A stretch of 64,000 nucleotides of DNA, from positions 1-64,000 of the forward strand of contig JAHWKK010000006.1 of assembly GCA_019347945.1 (NCBI GenBank), in the 5' to 3' direction. A program made the translations under genes and the position numbers. The stretch's first letter is position 1. Each line of letters starts with the position of its first letter. Below the pieces are notes generated by a model that worked only from the letters and a program-made list of their open reading frames with translations, was not told the origin of the DNA and ran no database searches. This document shows positions 35,401 through 43,712 of this stretch, piece after piece. The stretch comes from Acidobacteriota bacterium (GTDB taxonomy: Bacteria; Acidobacteriota; Thermoanaerobaculia; Gp7-AA8; JAHWKK01).

Positions 35401-36092
35401 AAGTCGAGCTCCGAGTCCGGTTCGACGTCATAGGGATCCACGCCGCGCCGGAAGATCCGGGCCGGAAACCTCCCCCCCGCCGTGTACGTCTCCCCCTCGA
35501 CTCTGATCAGGCTCCCCTCCCGGATTCCGACCACGGGGGTCTCGTTCTCTTCGAGGTACTGGATCAGCCGCTCTTCCCGAGTCTCTCCCATGTGTGACGA
35601 CGCGGGATCGGGATCGGTGTAATGCGGATTGATCTGAAAAGGGACGATTCCAATCGCATCGAACGACGCCGGCTGAACGATCGGCATGTCGTTGGTCGTT
35701 CGGATCGTCGGAGCGGCGACGTTCGATCCGGCGCTGCTTCCCATGTATCGGAGCTCGCCCGACGCGACACGGTTGCGAATCACCTCGACGACTCCGGCAC
35801 GCTGAAGCCGGTCCAGCAGCCGGAACGTGTTGCCTCCTCCGACGAAGATCGCCGATGCCTCGTTGATCGCCGCGACCGGATCATCCGATTCGTGGATCGA
35901 CGAGAGCCCCAGTCCGAAGGAGTCGAAGGCCGAACCGACCTGTCTCGCATAACCTTCATGATCGCTGAGCGCCCATGGCACGAAGAGACAGTTCTCCGAG
36001 TCCTTCAGAAATTCACGGATCTCGGTCGAACACCACTCGAGCATCGATTCGCCCGACAGCCTCGAGTTGCTGAGCAGCAGCGCCTGCTTCAT
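35391..36092 (-). CDS. pepE: Peptidase E (alpha-aspartyl dipeptidase), S51 family
   Basis: A 233-aa cytoplasmic serine peptidase cleaving Asp-Xaa dipeptides. The nucleophile Ser120 lies in GSSAGSN and the catalytic His157 in NPHYTD, matching known PepE numbering; GGGNTFRLL is also family-typical. Its start overlaps the DUF481 gene stop (ATGA), so it is third in an rfbC-DUF481-pepE unit. The stop codon lies in a short tandem array. Confidence 0.92.
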   Translation of the reverse strand: MKQALLLSNSRLSGESMLEWCSTEIREFLKDSENCLFVPWALSDHEGYARQVGSAFDSFGLGLSSIHESDDPVAAINEASAIFVGGGNTFRLLDRLQRAGVVEVIRNRVASGELRYMGSSAGSNVAAPTIRTTNDMPIVQPASFDAIGIVPFQINPHYTDPDPASSHMGETREERLIQYLEENETPVVGIREGSLIRVEGETYTAGGRFPARIFRRGVDPYDVEPDSELDLEE

Positions 36093-36841
36093 TCCACGCC
36101 TCCCCCGGCGAGCCGCTCGAGCTCGAATACGACCGATGCGGTCGCAATCGTATCGGTGCTCTCGAAACCGGGCACGGGCACCGCGTCGTATCGGAGGCCG
36201 TACGACACCTTCAACGCCAGCAAGCCGGTCAGGTCCGCCTTCAGGCCGACCTGGGCGTCGATTCTGTAGTCGTCGGTATCATCGAAGTTCGGCTCGAATC
36301 TGATGGACTGTTCCGAGCTGGCCGTTTCCGACAGATCCCACACGCTTCTGACGGCGAGGAGCGCCCCGGCGTACTCCTGGTCCGATCCGTCGGTCAGCTC
36401 CTCCATGTTGTACGTCGCCGCCGCAATGGCATTCACCGACCAGTCCTCGCGATCGATCGCGCGCCAGTCGGCCCCGAGGTCGACAGTCGAGCGAAAATCG
36501 ATCCCGGCGAACCGGTTCTGTTCCCCGAGAATACCGCCGGTGATCGAAAGCCGGTCCCGGATCAGCCTCGACGCCCGTCCTCCGAGAGTGAACGCTTCCG
36601 CGACCGTCTCCCCTCCTTCGCTCGCCTCGAGAGCTCCCGCGATCAGCAGATAGCGCCAGTCACCCTGCTTCCGCTCGTAGTTGGAGGCAAGCCCGAACGA
36701 CGAGGATTCGCTGTTTCCCGTCGTCGACAGCCAGGAGATGCCGGCGTTGAAGCGATATCCATCCACGTCGAGCGCGTCCGCCGAAGCGGGCAGCGACAGG
36801 CCGCTCAAAACGAGTGCGACGAGCAGTCCTGTTTTCTTCAT
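36089..36841 (-). CDS. DUF481 outer-membrane beta-barrel protein
   Basis: A 250-aa protein with a signal peptide (KKTGLLVALVLSGLSLPASA) and a DUF481 barrel: alternating strands such as FNAGISWLSTTGNSESSSFGL and a final KVSYGLRYDAVPVPG strand. Family members include salt-induced outer-membrane proteins. The start at ATG 36841 overlaps the rfbC stop (ATGA); the ATG three codons earlier lies inside rfbC. It ends overlapping pepE. Confidence 0.85.
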   Translation of the reverse strand: MKKTGLLVALVLSGLSLPASADALDVDGYRFNAGISWLSTTGNSESSSFGLASNYERKQGDWRYLLIAGALEASEGGETVAEAFTLGGRASRLIRDRLSITGGILGEQNRFAGIDFRSTVDLGADWRAIDREDWSVNAIAAATYNMEELTDGSDQEYAGALLAVRSVWDLSETASSEQSIRFEPNFDDTDDYRIDAQVGLKADLTGLLALKVSYGLRYDAVPVPGFESTDTIATASVVFELERLAGGGVE

Positions 36842-37389
36842 CCATTCCATTCGGGAAGTACCTCCGCGTCTGCAATCAATGTTGCCGTCGCGTCCTTTTC
36901 GGACAGGACGGGGTCGGTGATTGGCCAATCGATTCCGATGGCCGGGTCGTCCCACCGGATCACCCGGTCATCGGGACCGTGCCACAGCTCCGTGCATTTG
37001 TAGATGACGTCCGCCTCGTCCGAGGTGACGCAAAACCCGTGGGCGAAGCCCGGCGGAACCCAGAGCATTCTCCGGTTGCGATCGCTGAGCTCCGCCGCCG
37101 TCCACCTGAGAAACGTCGGCGAGCCTCGCCGGATGTCGACCGCGACGTCGAAGATCTCCCCTCTCACTGTCCTGACGAGCTTTCCCTGAGGCCTCGGTTC
37201 CTGATAATGCAGCCCTCGAAGCACGCCGTAAGCCGAGCGAGAGTGGTTGTCCTGGACGAACCGGGCAGGGATTCCGGCGCTCTCGAACCGCCGGGAATTG
37301 AAGGTTTCCATGAAGTAGCCCCGGGCATCCTCGAATACGTCCGGCTCGATGAGCAAAACTCCCGGCAGGTCGGTCTCGATCACGTTCAT
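36838..37389 (-). CDS. rfbC: dTDP-4-dehydrorhamnose 3,5-epimerase
   Basis: A 183-aa RmlC epimerase in dTDP-rhamnose synthesis. It carries FMETFNSRRF, the catalytic His in GVLRGLHYQ, KLVRTVRGEIFDVAVD and WVPPGFAHGF. No rmlA, rmlB or rmlD is adjacent. Start ATG 37389 was chosen because the longer reading frame (37407) runs through a TATGAT -10 element that ends 9 nt upstream of 37389, again without a Shine-Dalgarno. Confidence 0.93.
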   Translation of the reverse strand: MNVIETDLPGVLLIEPDVFEDARGYFMETFNSRRFESAGIPARFVQDNHSRSAYGVLRGLHYQEPRPQGKLVRTVRGEIFDVAVDIRRGSPTFLRWTAAELSDRNRRMLWVPPGFAHGFCVTSDEADVIYKCTELWHGPDDRVIRWDDPAIGIDWPITDPVLSEKDATATLIADAEVLPEWNG

Positions 37390-37398
37390 CGGCGCGGA

Positions 37399-37404
37399 AT
37401 CATA
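37399..37404 (-). promoter_or_regulatory. Putative -10 (TATGAT) for rfbC
   Basis: TATGAT ends 9 nt before ATG 37389, implying a leaderless or near-leaderless rfbC transcript. Confidence 0.5.
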
Positions 37405-37438
37405 CACGGCGAGAGCCGACTCTCCACATTGGTAACCC

Positions 37439-37447
37439 TGCTAGAAT
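37439..37447 (+). promoter_or_regulatory. Putative extended -10 (TGCTAGAAT) for the membrane-protein gene
   Basis: A TGn-TAGAAT element 19 nt before ATG 37467, with AGGAGG between. This is a leadered contrast to the leaderless promoters nearby. Confidence 0.55.
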
Positions 37448-37466
37448 CCGGCCGCAGGAGGCCGTC

Positions 37467-38012
37467 ATGATCCCGATTCTCGAGCTTTGGGTGCCCATAC
37501 TCCTCTCCGCCGCCCTCGTCTGGATTGCAAGCGCGATCATCTGGATGGTCCTCCCCCATCACAAGACCGACCTCGAACCCCTCCCTGATGAAGATTCGGT
37601 CATGAAGGCAGTCGGCCCCGTTCCGCCCGGCGTCTACTCGATGCCGTACGTCAGGGAATGGAAATCCATGACTCCGGAGCTGAAGGAGAAACTCGCCAGA
37701 GGCCCATCCGGGTTCGTGACGATTCTGAAGTGGTCGCCCAACATGACCAGGCAGCTCTCGCTCTGGTTCGTCCACCTGACGATCATCGGCATCTTCGTCG
37801 CCTACATCGCCGGTCGCACGCTTGCGCCAGGCACCGAATACCTCGACGTGTTCCAGATCACCGGTGCGATCGCCGTTCTGGCCCATGGTGCGGGATCTTT
37901 CGTCGAATCGATTTACTGGGGTCGGCCCTGGAGCACGACCGTCAAGAACTCGATCGATGCCACGATCTACGGACTCCTGACGGCGGGGGTCTTCGCCTGG
38001 CTCTGGCCGTGA
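37467..38012 (+). CDS. Integral membrane protein, function unknown
   Basis: A 181-aa protein with an N-terminal transmembrane helix (ELWVPILLSAALVWIASAIIWMVL), a soluble segment with PHHKTDLEPLPDED and PPGVYSMPY, then three hydrophobic segments (about 108-130, 132-152, 163-181). AGGAGG precedes the ATG. Similar short membrane proteins exist in environmental bacteria but I cannot assign a role. Genes on either side are not coupled to it. Its stop is followed at once by an AGGATNTG tandem array. Confidence 0.75.
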   Translation: MIPILELWVPILLSAALVWIASAIIWMVLPHHKTDLEPLPDEDSVMKAVGPVPPGVYSMPYVREWKSMTPELKEKLARGPSGFVTILKWSPNMTRQLSLWFVHLTIIGIFVAYIAGRTLAPGTEYLDVFQITGAIAVLAHGAGSFVESIYWGRPWSTTVKNSIDATIYGLLTAGVFAWLWP

Positions 38013-38431
38013 GATGAGGCAGGATATGAGGATTTGAGAAAAGGATATGAGGATTTGAGGATTTGAGGATCACCGCCTTCCGGAGTGAAGAGGCATCTTT
38101 GAGGCTCACAAATCGCGTCGATTCCGCGAGCCACCGCCCAGATCCTTCGCCGTCCTTCGGCGGCTCCTAATGAAACGACCACGAAATTGCGTGGACTTCG
38201 ACCTTTTGCAGCGCTTCGCTTGGCCTGATGTCCCAGCCTGCAGGGTCCCTCGCTTGCCCACCCGACCGCCCGCTCGGGACGACGTCGGTTTTGAGTAGGG
38301 GGTGCGGAGTTTTGCGGGCTCCGGTTTTCATTCCCGCTTCACCGCTCAACGCGCCGGTCAATTGCTCAGGATGACGAGTGCTTGCTCGTGCCGGCCCGAT
38401 CCTTAAATCCTCAAATCCTTACATCCTCATA
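38013..38431. repeat. Composite repeat B: inverted AGGATNTG arrays around a 264-bp core
   Basis: The left array (38013-38070) of AGGATATG/AGGATTTG units follows the membrane-protein stop. The core (38126-38389) is nearly identical to copy C (39553-39815) and carries a CCACGAAATTGCGTGG hairpin. The right array (38399-38431) is inverted (TCCTCAAATCC) and supplies the last codons and stop of mtgA. No gene is seen in it. Confidence 0.75.
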
Positions 38432-39372
38432 GCCTTGTCATCCGGCGGTTCTTCGGGATTCTCTTCCCCTTCCGGAGGGAGGGGCTCGGCGGGTTCGAGA
38501 GGTTCGACCGGCTCATCCTCTTCGACAGGCGGTTGCTCTTCCACCGGTTGCTCCTCGGTTTCCACGGCGGGTTCTTCGCCGCTCGTTTCGACATCCGGGA
38601 GCATGGATTCTTCGGGCGTGACGTCGTCGGCCGATTCCGTGGTTTCCGATTCCTCGATTTCCGCCTCGCTCTCAACGCGACGATCGGCGATGTAGCCCCA
38701 GCGCTGCATCCTGGAGACGATGATGTCCCGACGGGATTGAAGATACGGTCCCGGATTTCCCGGGTTCATCTTTCGCGGATTCGGCAGACTTGCAGCGAGC
38801 AGTGCCGCCTGCGACGGTGAGAGCGACGAGGCGGGGACTCCGAAATAGTGCCAGGCGGCCGCTTCCGCTCCGTAAACTCTCTCACCCATCTCGACGACGT
38901 TGAGGTAGAGCTCGAGAATCCGTTTCTTGGAAAGCTTCCGCTCGAGCTGTTTCGCGATGAGGAGCTCCTTGAGCTTCCTCCAGGGAGATCGGGAGGGTGA
39001 CAGATAGAGATTCTTCGCGAGCTGCTGCGTGATCGTCGACCCTCCCCGGCCGAGACTCTTCTTCTCCCACGCTTCCCGTGCGACCTTTTCGAGCTCTTCG
39101 GTATCGAGCCCTTCATGCTCGTAGAAGCGGCTGTCCTCCGAAACGATGACGGCGGCCCGGAGATTCGGAGAGATCCGATCCCACGGGACGAAGCGGTAAT
39201 CGAGCTCGTCGGACTTCCCCGCATCCCGCAGCTCTTCCTTCCGCTGCTCCATGAATGCCGTCGTTTCGGGATTCGTGGTGGCCAGTTTGCCCACCCGCGA
39301 GAAGGTGATCAGCTGCCAGAGGAGAAACACCCCGAGAATGGCACCCAACGCGATCAGAACTTTCTTGAGCAT
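38419..39372 (-). CDS. mtgA: Monofunctional peptidoglycan transglycosylase (GT51)
   Basis: A 317-aa protein with an N-terminal transmembrane anchor (VLIALGAILGVFLLWQLITF) and a GT51 glycosyltransferase domain: VSEDSRFYEHEG (catalytic Glu), GGSTITQQLAKNLYLSP, KRILELYLNVVEMG, and AALLAASLPNPRKMNP. It polymerises lipid II in the periplasm. Residues about 234-317 are an unusual Glu/Pro-rich acidic tail whose final Met-Arg-Met-stop is encoded by a tandem-repeat array. Composite repeats B and C flank the gene as direct repeats. Confidence 0.92.
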   Translation of the reverse strand: MLKKVLIALGAILGVFLLWQLITFSRVGKLATTNPETTAFMEQRKEELRDAGKSDELDYRFVPWDRISPNLRAAVIVSEDSRFYEHEGLDTEELEKVAREAWEKKSLGRGGSTITQQLAKNLYLSPSRSPWRKLKELLIAKQLERKLSKKRILELYLNVVEMGERVYGAEAAAWHYFGVPASSLSPSQAALLAASLPNPRKMNPGNPGPYLQSRRDIIVSRMQRWGYIADRRVESEAEIEESETTESADDVTPEESMLPDVETSGEEPAVETEEQPVEEQPPVEEDEPVEPLEPAEPLPPEGEENPEEPPDDKAMRM

Positions 39373-39476
39373 TTCCTAGCGCCTCCGTCAGCGAAGCCGA
39401 TGCACGGACCGGACCCCATTCGCTGAAGTTCGAATTGAGCGAGTTTGATCGCTCTGCCCGTCGTCTTTGTGAGAGA

Positions 39477-39930
39477 AGGATATGAGGATGTAAGGATTTG
39501 AGGATCACCGCCCTCTGGAGTGAACCGAAGAAGAATCCGGTACTGGCGTTTCGCGAGCCACCGCCCAGATCCTTCGCCGCGCTACGCCGGCTCCTGATGA
39601 AACGACCACGAAATTGCGTGGACTTCGACCTTTTGCAGCGCTTCGCTTGGCCTGATGTCCCACCCTGCAAGGTCCCTCGCTTGCCCACCCGACCGCCCGC
39701 TCGGGACGACGCCGGTTTGAGTATGGGGTGCGGAGTTTTGCGGGCTCGGTTTTCATTTCCGCTTCACCGGCGCAACGCGCCGGTCAATTGCTCAGGATGA
39801 CGAGTGTTTGCTCGTCCCTGGACCGATCCTACATCCCCCACATCCTGAATACTCACCCTCTTCCATCCTTAAATCCTGAAATCTTCATATCCTTTCCTCA
39901 CATCCTCATATCCTCACATCCTCATATCCT
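39477..39930. repeat. Composite repeat C: second copy, direct to B
   Basis: Left array 39477-39505, core 39553-39815 (almost the same as 38126-38389), right inverted array 39826-39930, longer than in B. The 39373-39997 spacer otherwise holds only the mtgA and metG upstream regions; no gene is seen. Confidence 0.75.
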
Positions 39931-39997
39931 TTTCACAGCAATACGTCGCTTTCTCACCCGGTTAGGGTAAATTCGCGGCCAGCCGGAACGACGCACC

Positions 39998-42010
39998 ATG
40001 AAATACTCGATCACGACAGCAATTCATTACGTTAACGACCTCCCCCACATCGGCCACATCTACGAGAACGTGACGGCGGACGTCGCCGCCCGCTATCACC
40101 GGCTCATCGGAGACGACGTCTTCTTCCTCACCGGCACCGACGAGCATGGGCAGAAGATCCAGCGATCGGCGGAGAAGGAAGGCATCGCGCCGATCGAGCT
40201 CGCGGATCGTGTGGTCCGCAATCATCACGAGCTATGGAAAACGCTCGCGATCAGTCATGACGACTTCATCCGCACGACCGAGCCGCGACACAAGGCCGGA
40301 GTCTACGAGCTCATCCGGCGAATCCGGGAGCGCAACCCCGACGACCTCTACGTCGGTGAGCACTCCGGCTGGTACTGCCAGAGCGAGGAAGCCTTCATTC
40401 CCGATTCGCAGCTCGTCGACGGGCTCTGCCCCGACGGTCACAAGGTGGAGAAGACGACCGAGCGCAACTACTTCTTCCGACTCTCGGCCTGGGAAAAGCC
40501 GCTTCTCGACTTCTACCGCGCCAATCCCGGGTTCGTCAGACCGAAGACCCGTTTCAACGAGATCATCTCGTTCGTCGAACAGGGCTTGAAAGACCTCTCG
40601 GTCTCGCGGACCTCGATCTCCTGGGGCATCCCCTTTCCCGACGATCCGGAGCACGTGATCTACGTCTGGATGGATGCGCTGACCAACTACATCTCCGCGA
40701 TGGGCTTCGGCAGCAACGATCAAACGCTGCTCGAGAAGTACTGGCCGGTCGACGTTCACCTCATCGGCAAGGACATCGTTCGTTTTCACGCGGTCTACTG
40801 GCCTGCCTTCCTGATGTCGGCCGGGATCGAGCTCCCGAAGAGCATCATCGGGCACGGCTGGTGGCTCCGGGACGATCAGAAGATCTCGAAATCGACGGGC
40901 AACATCGTTCGTCCCAATCACATCATCGAGCGATTCGGTCCCGATGCCCTCCGCTATTACATGACCCGCGAGATGAGCTTCGGACAGGACGCCAACTACT
41001 CGGACGAGGCGTTCGTACAGCGGTTCAATGCCGACCTCGCGAACGATCTCGGCAACACCCTCTCACGCGCGCTGAAGATGTCGCGGACGTATTTCGACGG
41101 CAGCACCCCGCCGGTCGAGTGCGGCGACAGCGATATCCGGACCCGGGCGCTCGCGGTGATCCCTCGATGGAGGGACGCGATGGACGGCTGGAACTTCCAG
41201 CGTGCGCTCGACGAGGTGTGGGATCTCCTCAATTCGATCAATGCCTATATCGTGGCCCGCGAGCCGTGGAAGCACTACAAGGAGAAGGGCGCCGACGAAA
41301 GTCTCTCCCGCATCCTCTGGAATGCTCTCGAAGGTCTGCGGCTGGTCTGGGTCATGATGTCACCCGTGATGCCGCGGGTATCCTCGGCGGCTTTTCGCCA
41401 GCTCGGGATCGAGCCGGAGTCCACCGGGGCGCGCGCGCTCGAATGGGGATCTCTGCAGACCGGCCTCGCGCTGCCCGAAGGAGAAGCGCTCTTTCCCAGA
41501 ATCGATCAGAAACAATTCCTCGAGGAGATTTCGATGACCAGTCAGGACAAATCCGGCCCCCCGATCGACACCACTCAGGCGGCGAACCCCGCGGCGACTC
41601 GAAGCGACGACACTGCGAGCCCTCCCCCGGCGGGAGGAACCGGAGTCGCGCCTCGCGAGACCACCGAGGCCCAGCCTCCCGACGCGACGGAGATCTCGAT
41701 CGATGAATTCTTCCAGACGAAGTTGCGCGTCGCCGAGATTCTCGAGGCCGAGAGAGTCGAGAAGTCGAACAAGCTCGTGAAGCTGCGGGTCTCGACCGGC
41801 GATGGCGAGCGGACGGTGGTCGCCGGAATCGGCAAGGCCTACGACCCCGCCGAGCTCGTGGGACGCAAGGTGGTCATCGTCGCGAATCTGAAACCGGCGA
41901 AGCTGATGGGGATCGAGTCACAGGGGATGATCCTCGCGGCCTCGGTCGACGGCGTCCCGTCGCTTCTCGGTGTCGACCCCGCCGTCCCCCCCGGAACCGA
42001 AGTCCGCTGA
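39998..42010 (+). CDS. metG: Methionyl-tRNA synthetase with C-terminal tRNA-binding domain
   Basis: A 670-aa class I synthetase charging tRNA-Met. The HIGH motif is PHIGHIYE near residue 18, and KMSKS reads KISKS near residue 298. After the anticodon-binding helices (to about 505) a Pro/Thr-rich linker leads to a Trbp111/EMAPII-like domain (about 565-670, VAGIGKAYDP, GRKVVIVANLKPAKLMG). The start at 39998 lacks a Shine-Dalgarno; a TAGGGTAAAT promoter-like stretch lies about 30 nt upstream. Confidence 0.96.
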   Translation: MKYSITTAIHYVNDLPHIGHIYENVTADVAARYHRLIGDDVFFLTGTDEHGQKIQRSAEKEGIAPIELADRVVRNHHELWKTLAISHDDFIRTTEPRHKAGVYELIRRIRERNPDDLYVGEHSGWYCQSEEAFIPDSQLVDGLCPDGHKVEKTTERNYFFRLSAWEKPLLDFYRANPGFVRPKTRFNEIISFVEQGLKDLSVSRTSISWGIPFPDDPEHVIYVWMDALTNYISAMGFGSNDQTLLEKYWPVDVHLIGKDIVRFHAVYWPAFLMSAGIELPKSIIGHGWWLRDDQKISKSTGNIVRPNHIIERFGPDALRYYMTREMSFGQDANYSDEAFVQRFNADLANDLGNTLSRALKMSRTYFDGSTPPVECGDSDIRTRALAVIPRWRDAMDGWNFQRALDEVWDLLNSINAYIVAREPWKHYKEKGADESLSRILWNALEGLRLVWVMMSPVMPRVSSAAFRQLGIEPESTGARALEWGSLQTGLALPEGEALFPRIDQKQFLEEISMTSQDKSGPPIDTTQAANPAATRSDDTASPPPAGGTGVAPRETTEAQPPDATEISIDEFFQTKLRVAEILEAERVEKSNKLVKLRVSTGDGERTVVAGIGKAYDPAELVGRKVVIVANLKPAKLMGIESQGMILAASVDGVPSLLGVDPAVPPGTEVR

Positions 42011-42073
42011 CGCCGGCGCCTTCCGCGGACCACGAACCCGAGCGAGGCACATCGCTTGCTCTCGGGAACGCGG

Positions 42074-42634
42074 ATGATGCGGCGTGCAGGGTTGCTTCCA
42101 CTGATCTTCGTTCTTCTGGTGCCGGCGTGCCGTGAGCGGTCCGAACCGGAGGAAGGGACGGTCCCCGGTGAAACGGATACCGTGGCGGCCGGAGGAATCG
42201 TCGCCCCGCCACCGCCTGCATTGCGTGCCCGCCTCGACGAGATTCAGCCGGCAATTCCCATCTATCCCGGAGCGGAGGAACAGCGACAGAATGGCGACTC
42301 GTTCGACCTCGTCACGAATGATCCTTTTCCGATGGTGTGGCACTACTATGTGACCTACCTCGCGCAATTCCGCGCCTGGGACCATCCGGCCCCGTACCCT
42401 TCGAGGAACGAGTCTGCTCGCCGGCTGGTCATTCCGCTCAATGAAGCGATGAAGCAGCCGTTCATTCCGGGCTCGGCGATTCCGGACGGCTCTCCGAGCG
42501 TCATGCTCGAGCTCAGGGAAATGCCCAGCGGCGCGGGGACATCAATCCGCTACGCGATCCGGAATCGCGAGCCGATACCTGATGCTGACGAGGCGGGCGA
42601 CGACGCGGCGCGAACCACCACCACCGCCGACTGA
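42074..42634 (+). CDS. Lipoprotein, function unknown
   Basis: A 186-aa protein with a lipoprotein signal (RRAGLLPLIFVLLVPAC). After the Cys comes a Pro/Glu/Thr-rich linker, then a compact domain containing IPIYPGAEE and FPMVWHYYVTYLA, ending in an acidic/Thr tail. No family is recognised. Two ATGs (42074, 42077) are possible. It is 63 bp downstream of metG on the same strand and convergent with the YbjN gene. Confidence 0.7.
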   Translation: MMRRAGLLPLIFVLLVPACRERSEPEEGTVPGETDTVAAGGIVAPPPPALRARLDEIQPAIPIYPGAEEQRQNGDSFDLVTNDPFPMVWHYYVTYLAQFRAWDHPAPYPSRNESARRLVIPLNEAMKQPFIPGSAIPDGSPSVMLELREMPSGAGTSIRYAIRNREPIPDADEAGDDAARTTTTAD

Positions 42635-42645
42635 TCGAGGCGCTG

Positions 42646-43131
42646 CTAATTCACGTGAGGCATTCGTCGCGACCAGGCCCGTAACCGGTCGAGAGCCCGC
42701 TCGCCGCCGTACTTCTCGACGATGATGTCGTCATGCTCGTCGGCGACCATCGCAACGTTGTCGAGCGATGAGATCAGCTGATCGGGATCGAGACGCCGCC
42801 CGAGGAATGCGTGGCTGTAGAAGACATCGTTGTGAACCATGCTGAACGCACCCATCGGCAGCTCGGCGTTGAAACGGAGCAGCTCTCGCGTCAGCCCGGC
42901 CGTCGGCTCCACCCCGTACACGCAGAACGCCACGATCTCGACGATCGCATCATCCTGTCCGTACGGCTCGATCGAGATCTCGACGAGCGTCGAGCCGTAT
43001 TTCAAATAGAAGTCGCAGTGCTCCGCGTCGTCGAAGTGTTCGTCGACGAGCATGTCGAGATAGCCACGAATCTGCAGATACACCTTCTCCTGGCAGGGAG
43101 TGTGGAATCTCTGTCGGGTAGTAATGCTCAC
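42646..43131 (-). CDS. YbjN-domain protein (type III chaperone-like fold)
   Basis: A 161-aa protein with a YbjN-type fold: YLDMLVDEHFDD, LVEISIEPYG, VEIVAFCVYGV, LLRFNAELPMGAFSM and ISSLDNVAMVADEHDD. Function is poorly known; relatives resemble secretion chaperones or regulatory scaffolds. Start GTG 43131 is fixed by a perfect TATAAT whose last base is 6 nt upstream; a longer reading frame would cross that promoter and the neighbouring gene's promoter. Confidence 0.75.
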   Translation of the reverse strand: MSITTRQRFHTPCQEKVYLQIRGYLDMLVDEHFDDAEHCDFYLKYGSTLVEISIEPYGQDDAIVEIVAFCVYGVEPTAGLTRELLRFNAELPMGAFSMVHNDVFYSHAFLGRRLDPDQLISSLDNVAMVADEHDDIIVEKYGGERALDRLRAWSRRMPHVN

Positions 43132-43137
43132 CCGGTC

Positions 43138-43143
43138 ATTATA
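43138..43143 (-). promoter_or_regulatory. Consensus -10 (TATAAT) of a leaderless GTG gene
   Basis: A perfect TATAAT with 6 nt to the GTG at 43131. The expected transcription start coincides with the start codon. Confidence 0.6.
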
Positions 43144-43214
43144 GGTCGCCGGGGTCCGGCCGTGCGACCAGACGGTTACGATCCGCTTCGCGAGTTTGAG
43201 CGCGCGCGACGATC

Positions 43215-43223
43215 TGCGACAAT
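43215..43223 (+). promoter_or_regulatory. Putative extended -10 (TGCGACAAT) of the EVE-gspE unit
   Basis: A TGn-GACAAT element ends 6 nt before ATG 43230, with no Shine-Dalgarno. It is divergent from the TATAAT at 43138-43143. Confidence 0.45.
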
Positions 43224-43229
43224 GGCCGT

Positions 43230-43712
43230 ATGCCGACCAGGTACTGGCTGATGAAATGCGAGCCATCAGCCTACGACATCGAGGATCTCGAGCGCGACGG
43301 AAAGACCAGCTGGGAAGGCGTCCGTAACTATCAGGCGCGGAATCTCATGCGGGATCAGATGCAGACCGGCGACAAGGTTCTCTTTTACGCTTCCAACGCC
43401 GATCCCTCGGGCGTGACCGGTGTCGCCGAGATCGTCCGGGAGGCGTATCCCGATCAATCCGCCTTTCAGAAGAAACACCACTACTTCGATCCGAAGAGCG
43501 ACCCCGAGAACCCGACCTGGTACATGGTCGACATCGGATTCGTCGAGAAATTCGACGGTACCGTTTCGCTCTCCGAGATGAAGGACGAGCCGAAGCTGGC
43601 CGGCATGATGGTCACCCGGAAGGGATCACGGCTCTCGGTACAGCCCGTCGAGCGCGAACACTTCCAGACGGTCGTCAGGATGGGCCGCGCGAAGAAAGCG
43701 AAAAAGAAATGA
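43230..43712 (+). CDS. EVE domain protein
   Basis: A 160-aa PUA-like EVE protein. Family motifs: YWLMKCEPSAYDIEDL, WEGVRNYQARN, GDKVLFYASNAD, GVTGVAEIVREAYPD, and a Lys-rich C-terminus (AKKAKKK). EVE domains bind modified bases in DNA or RNA and sometimes occur in restriction contexts, but no such genes are near. The stop overlaps the next gene (ATGA), coupling it to a GspE/PilB-type ATPase. The start follows an extended -10 without leader. Confidence 0.9.
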   Translation: MPTRYWLMKCEPSAYDIEDLERDGKTSWEGVRNYQARNLMRDQMQTGDKVLFYASNADPSGVTGVAEIVREAYPDQSAFQKKHHYFDPKSDPENPTWYMVDIGFVEKFDGTVSLSEMKDEPKLAGMMVTRKGSRLSVQPVEREHFQTVVRMGRAKKAKKK

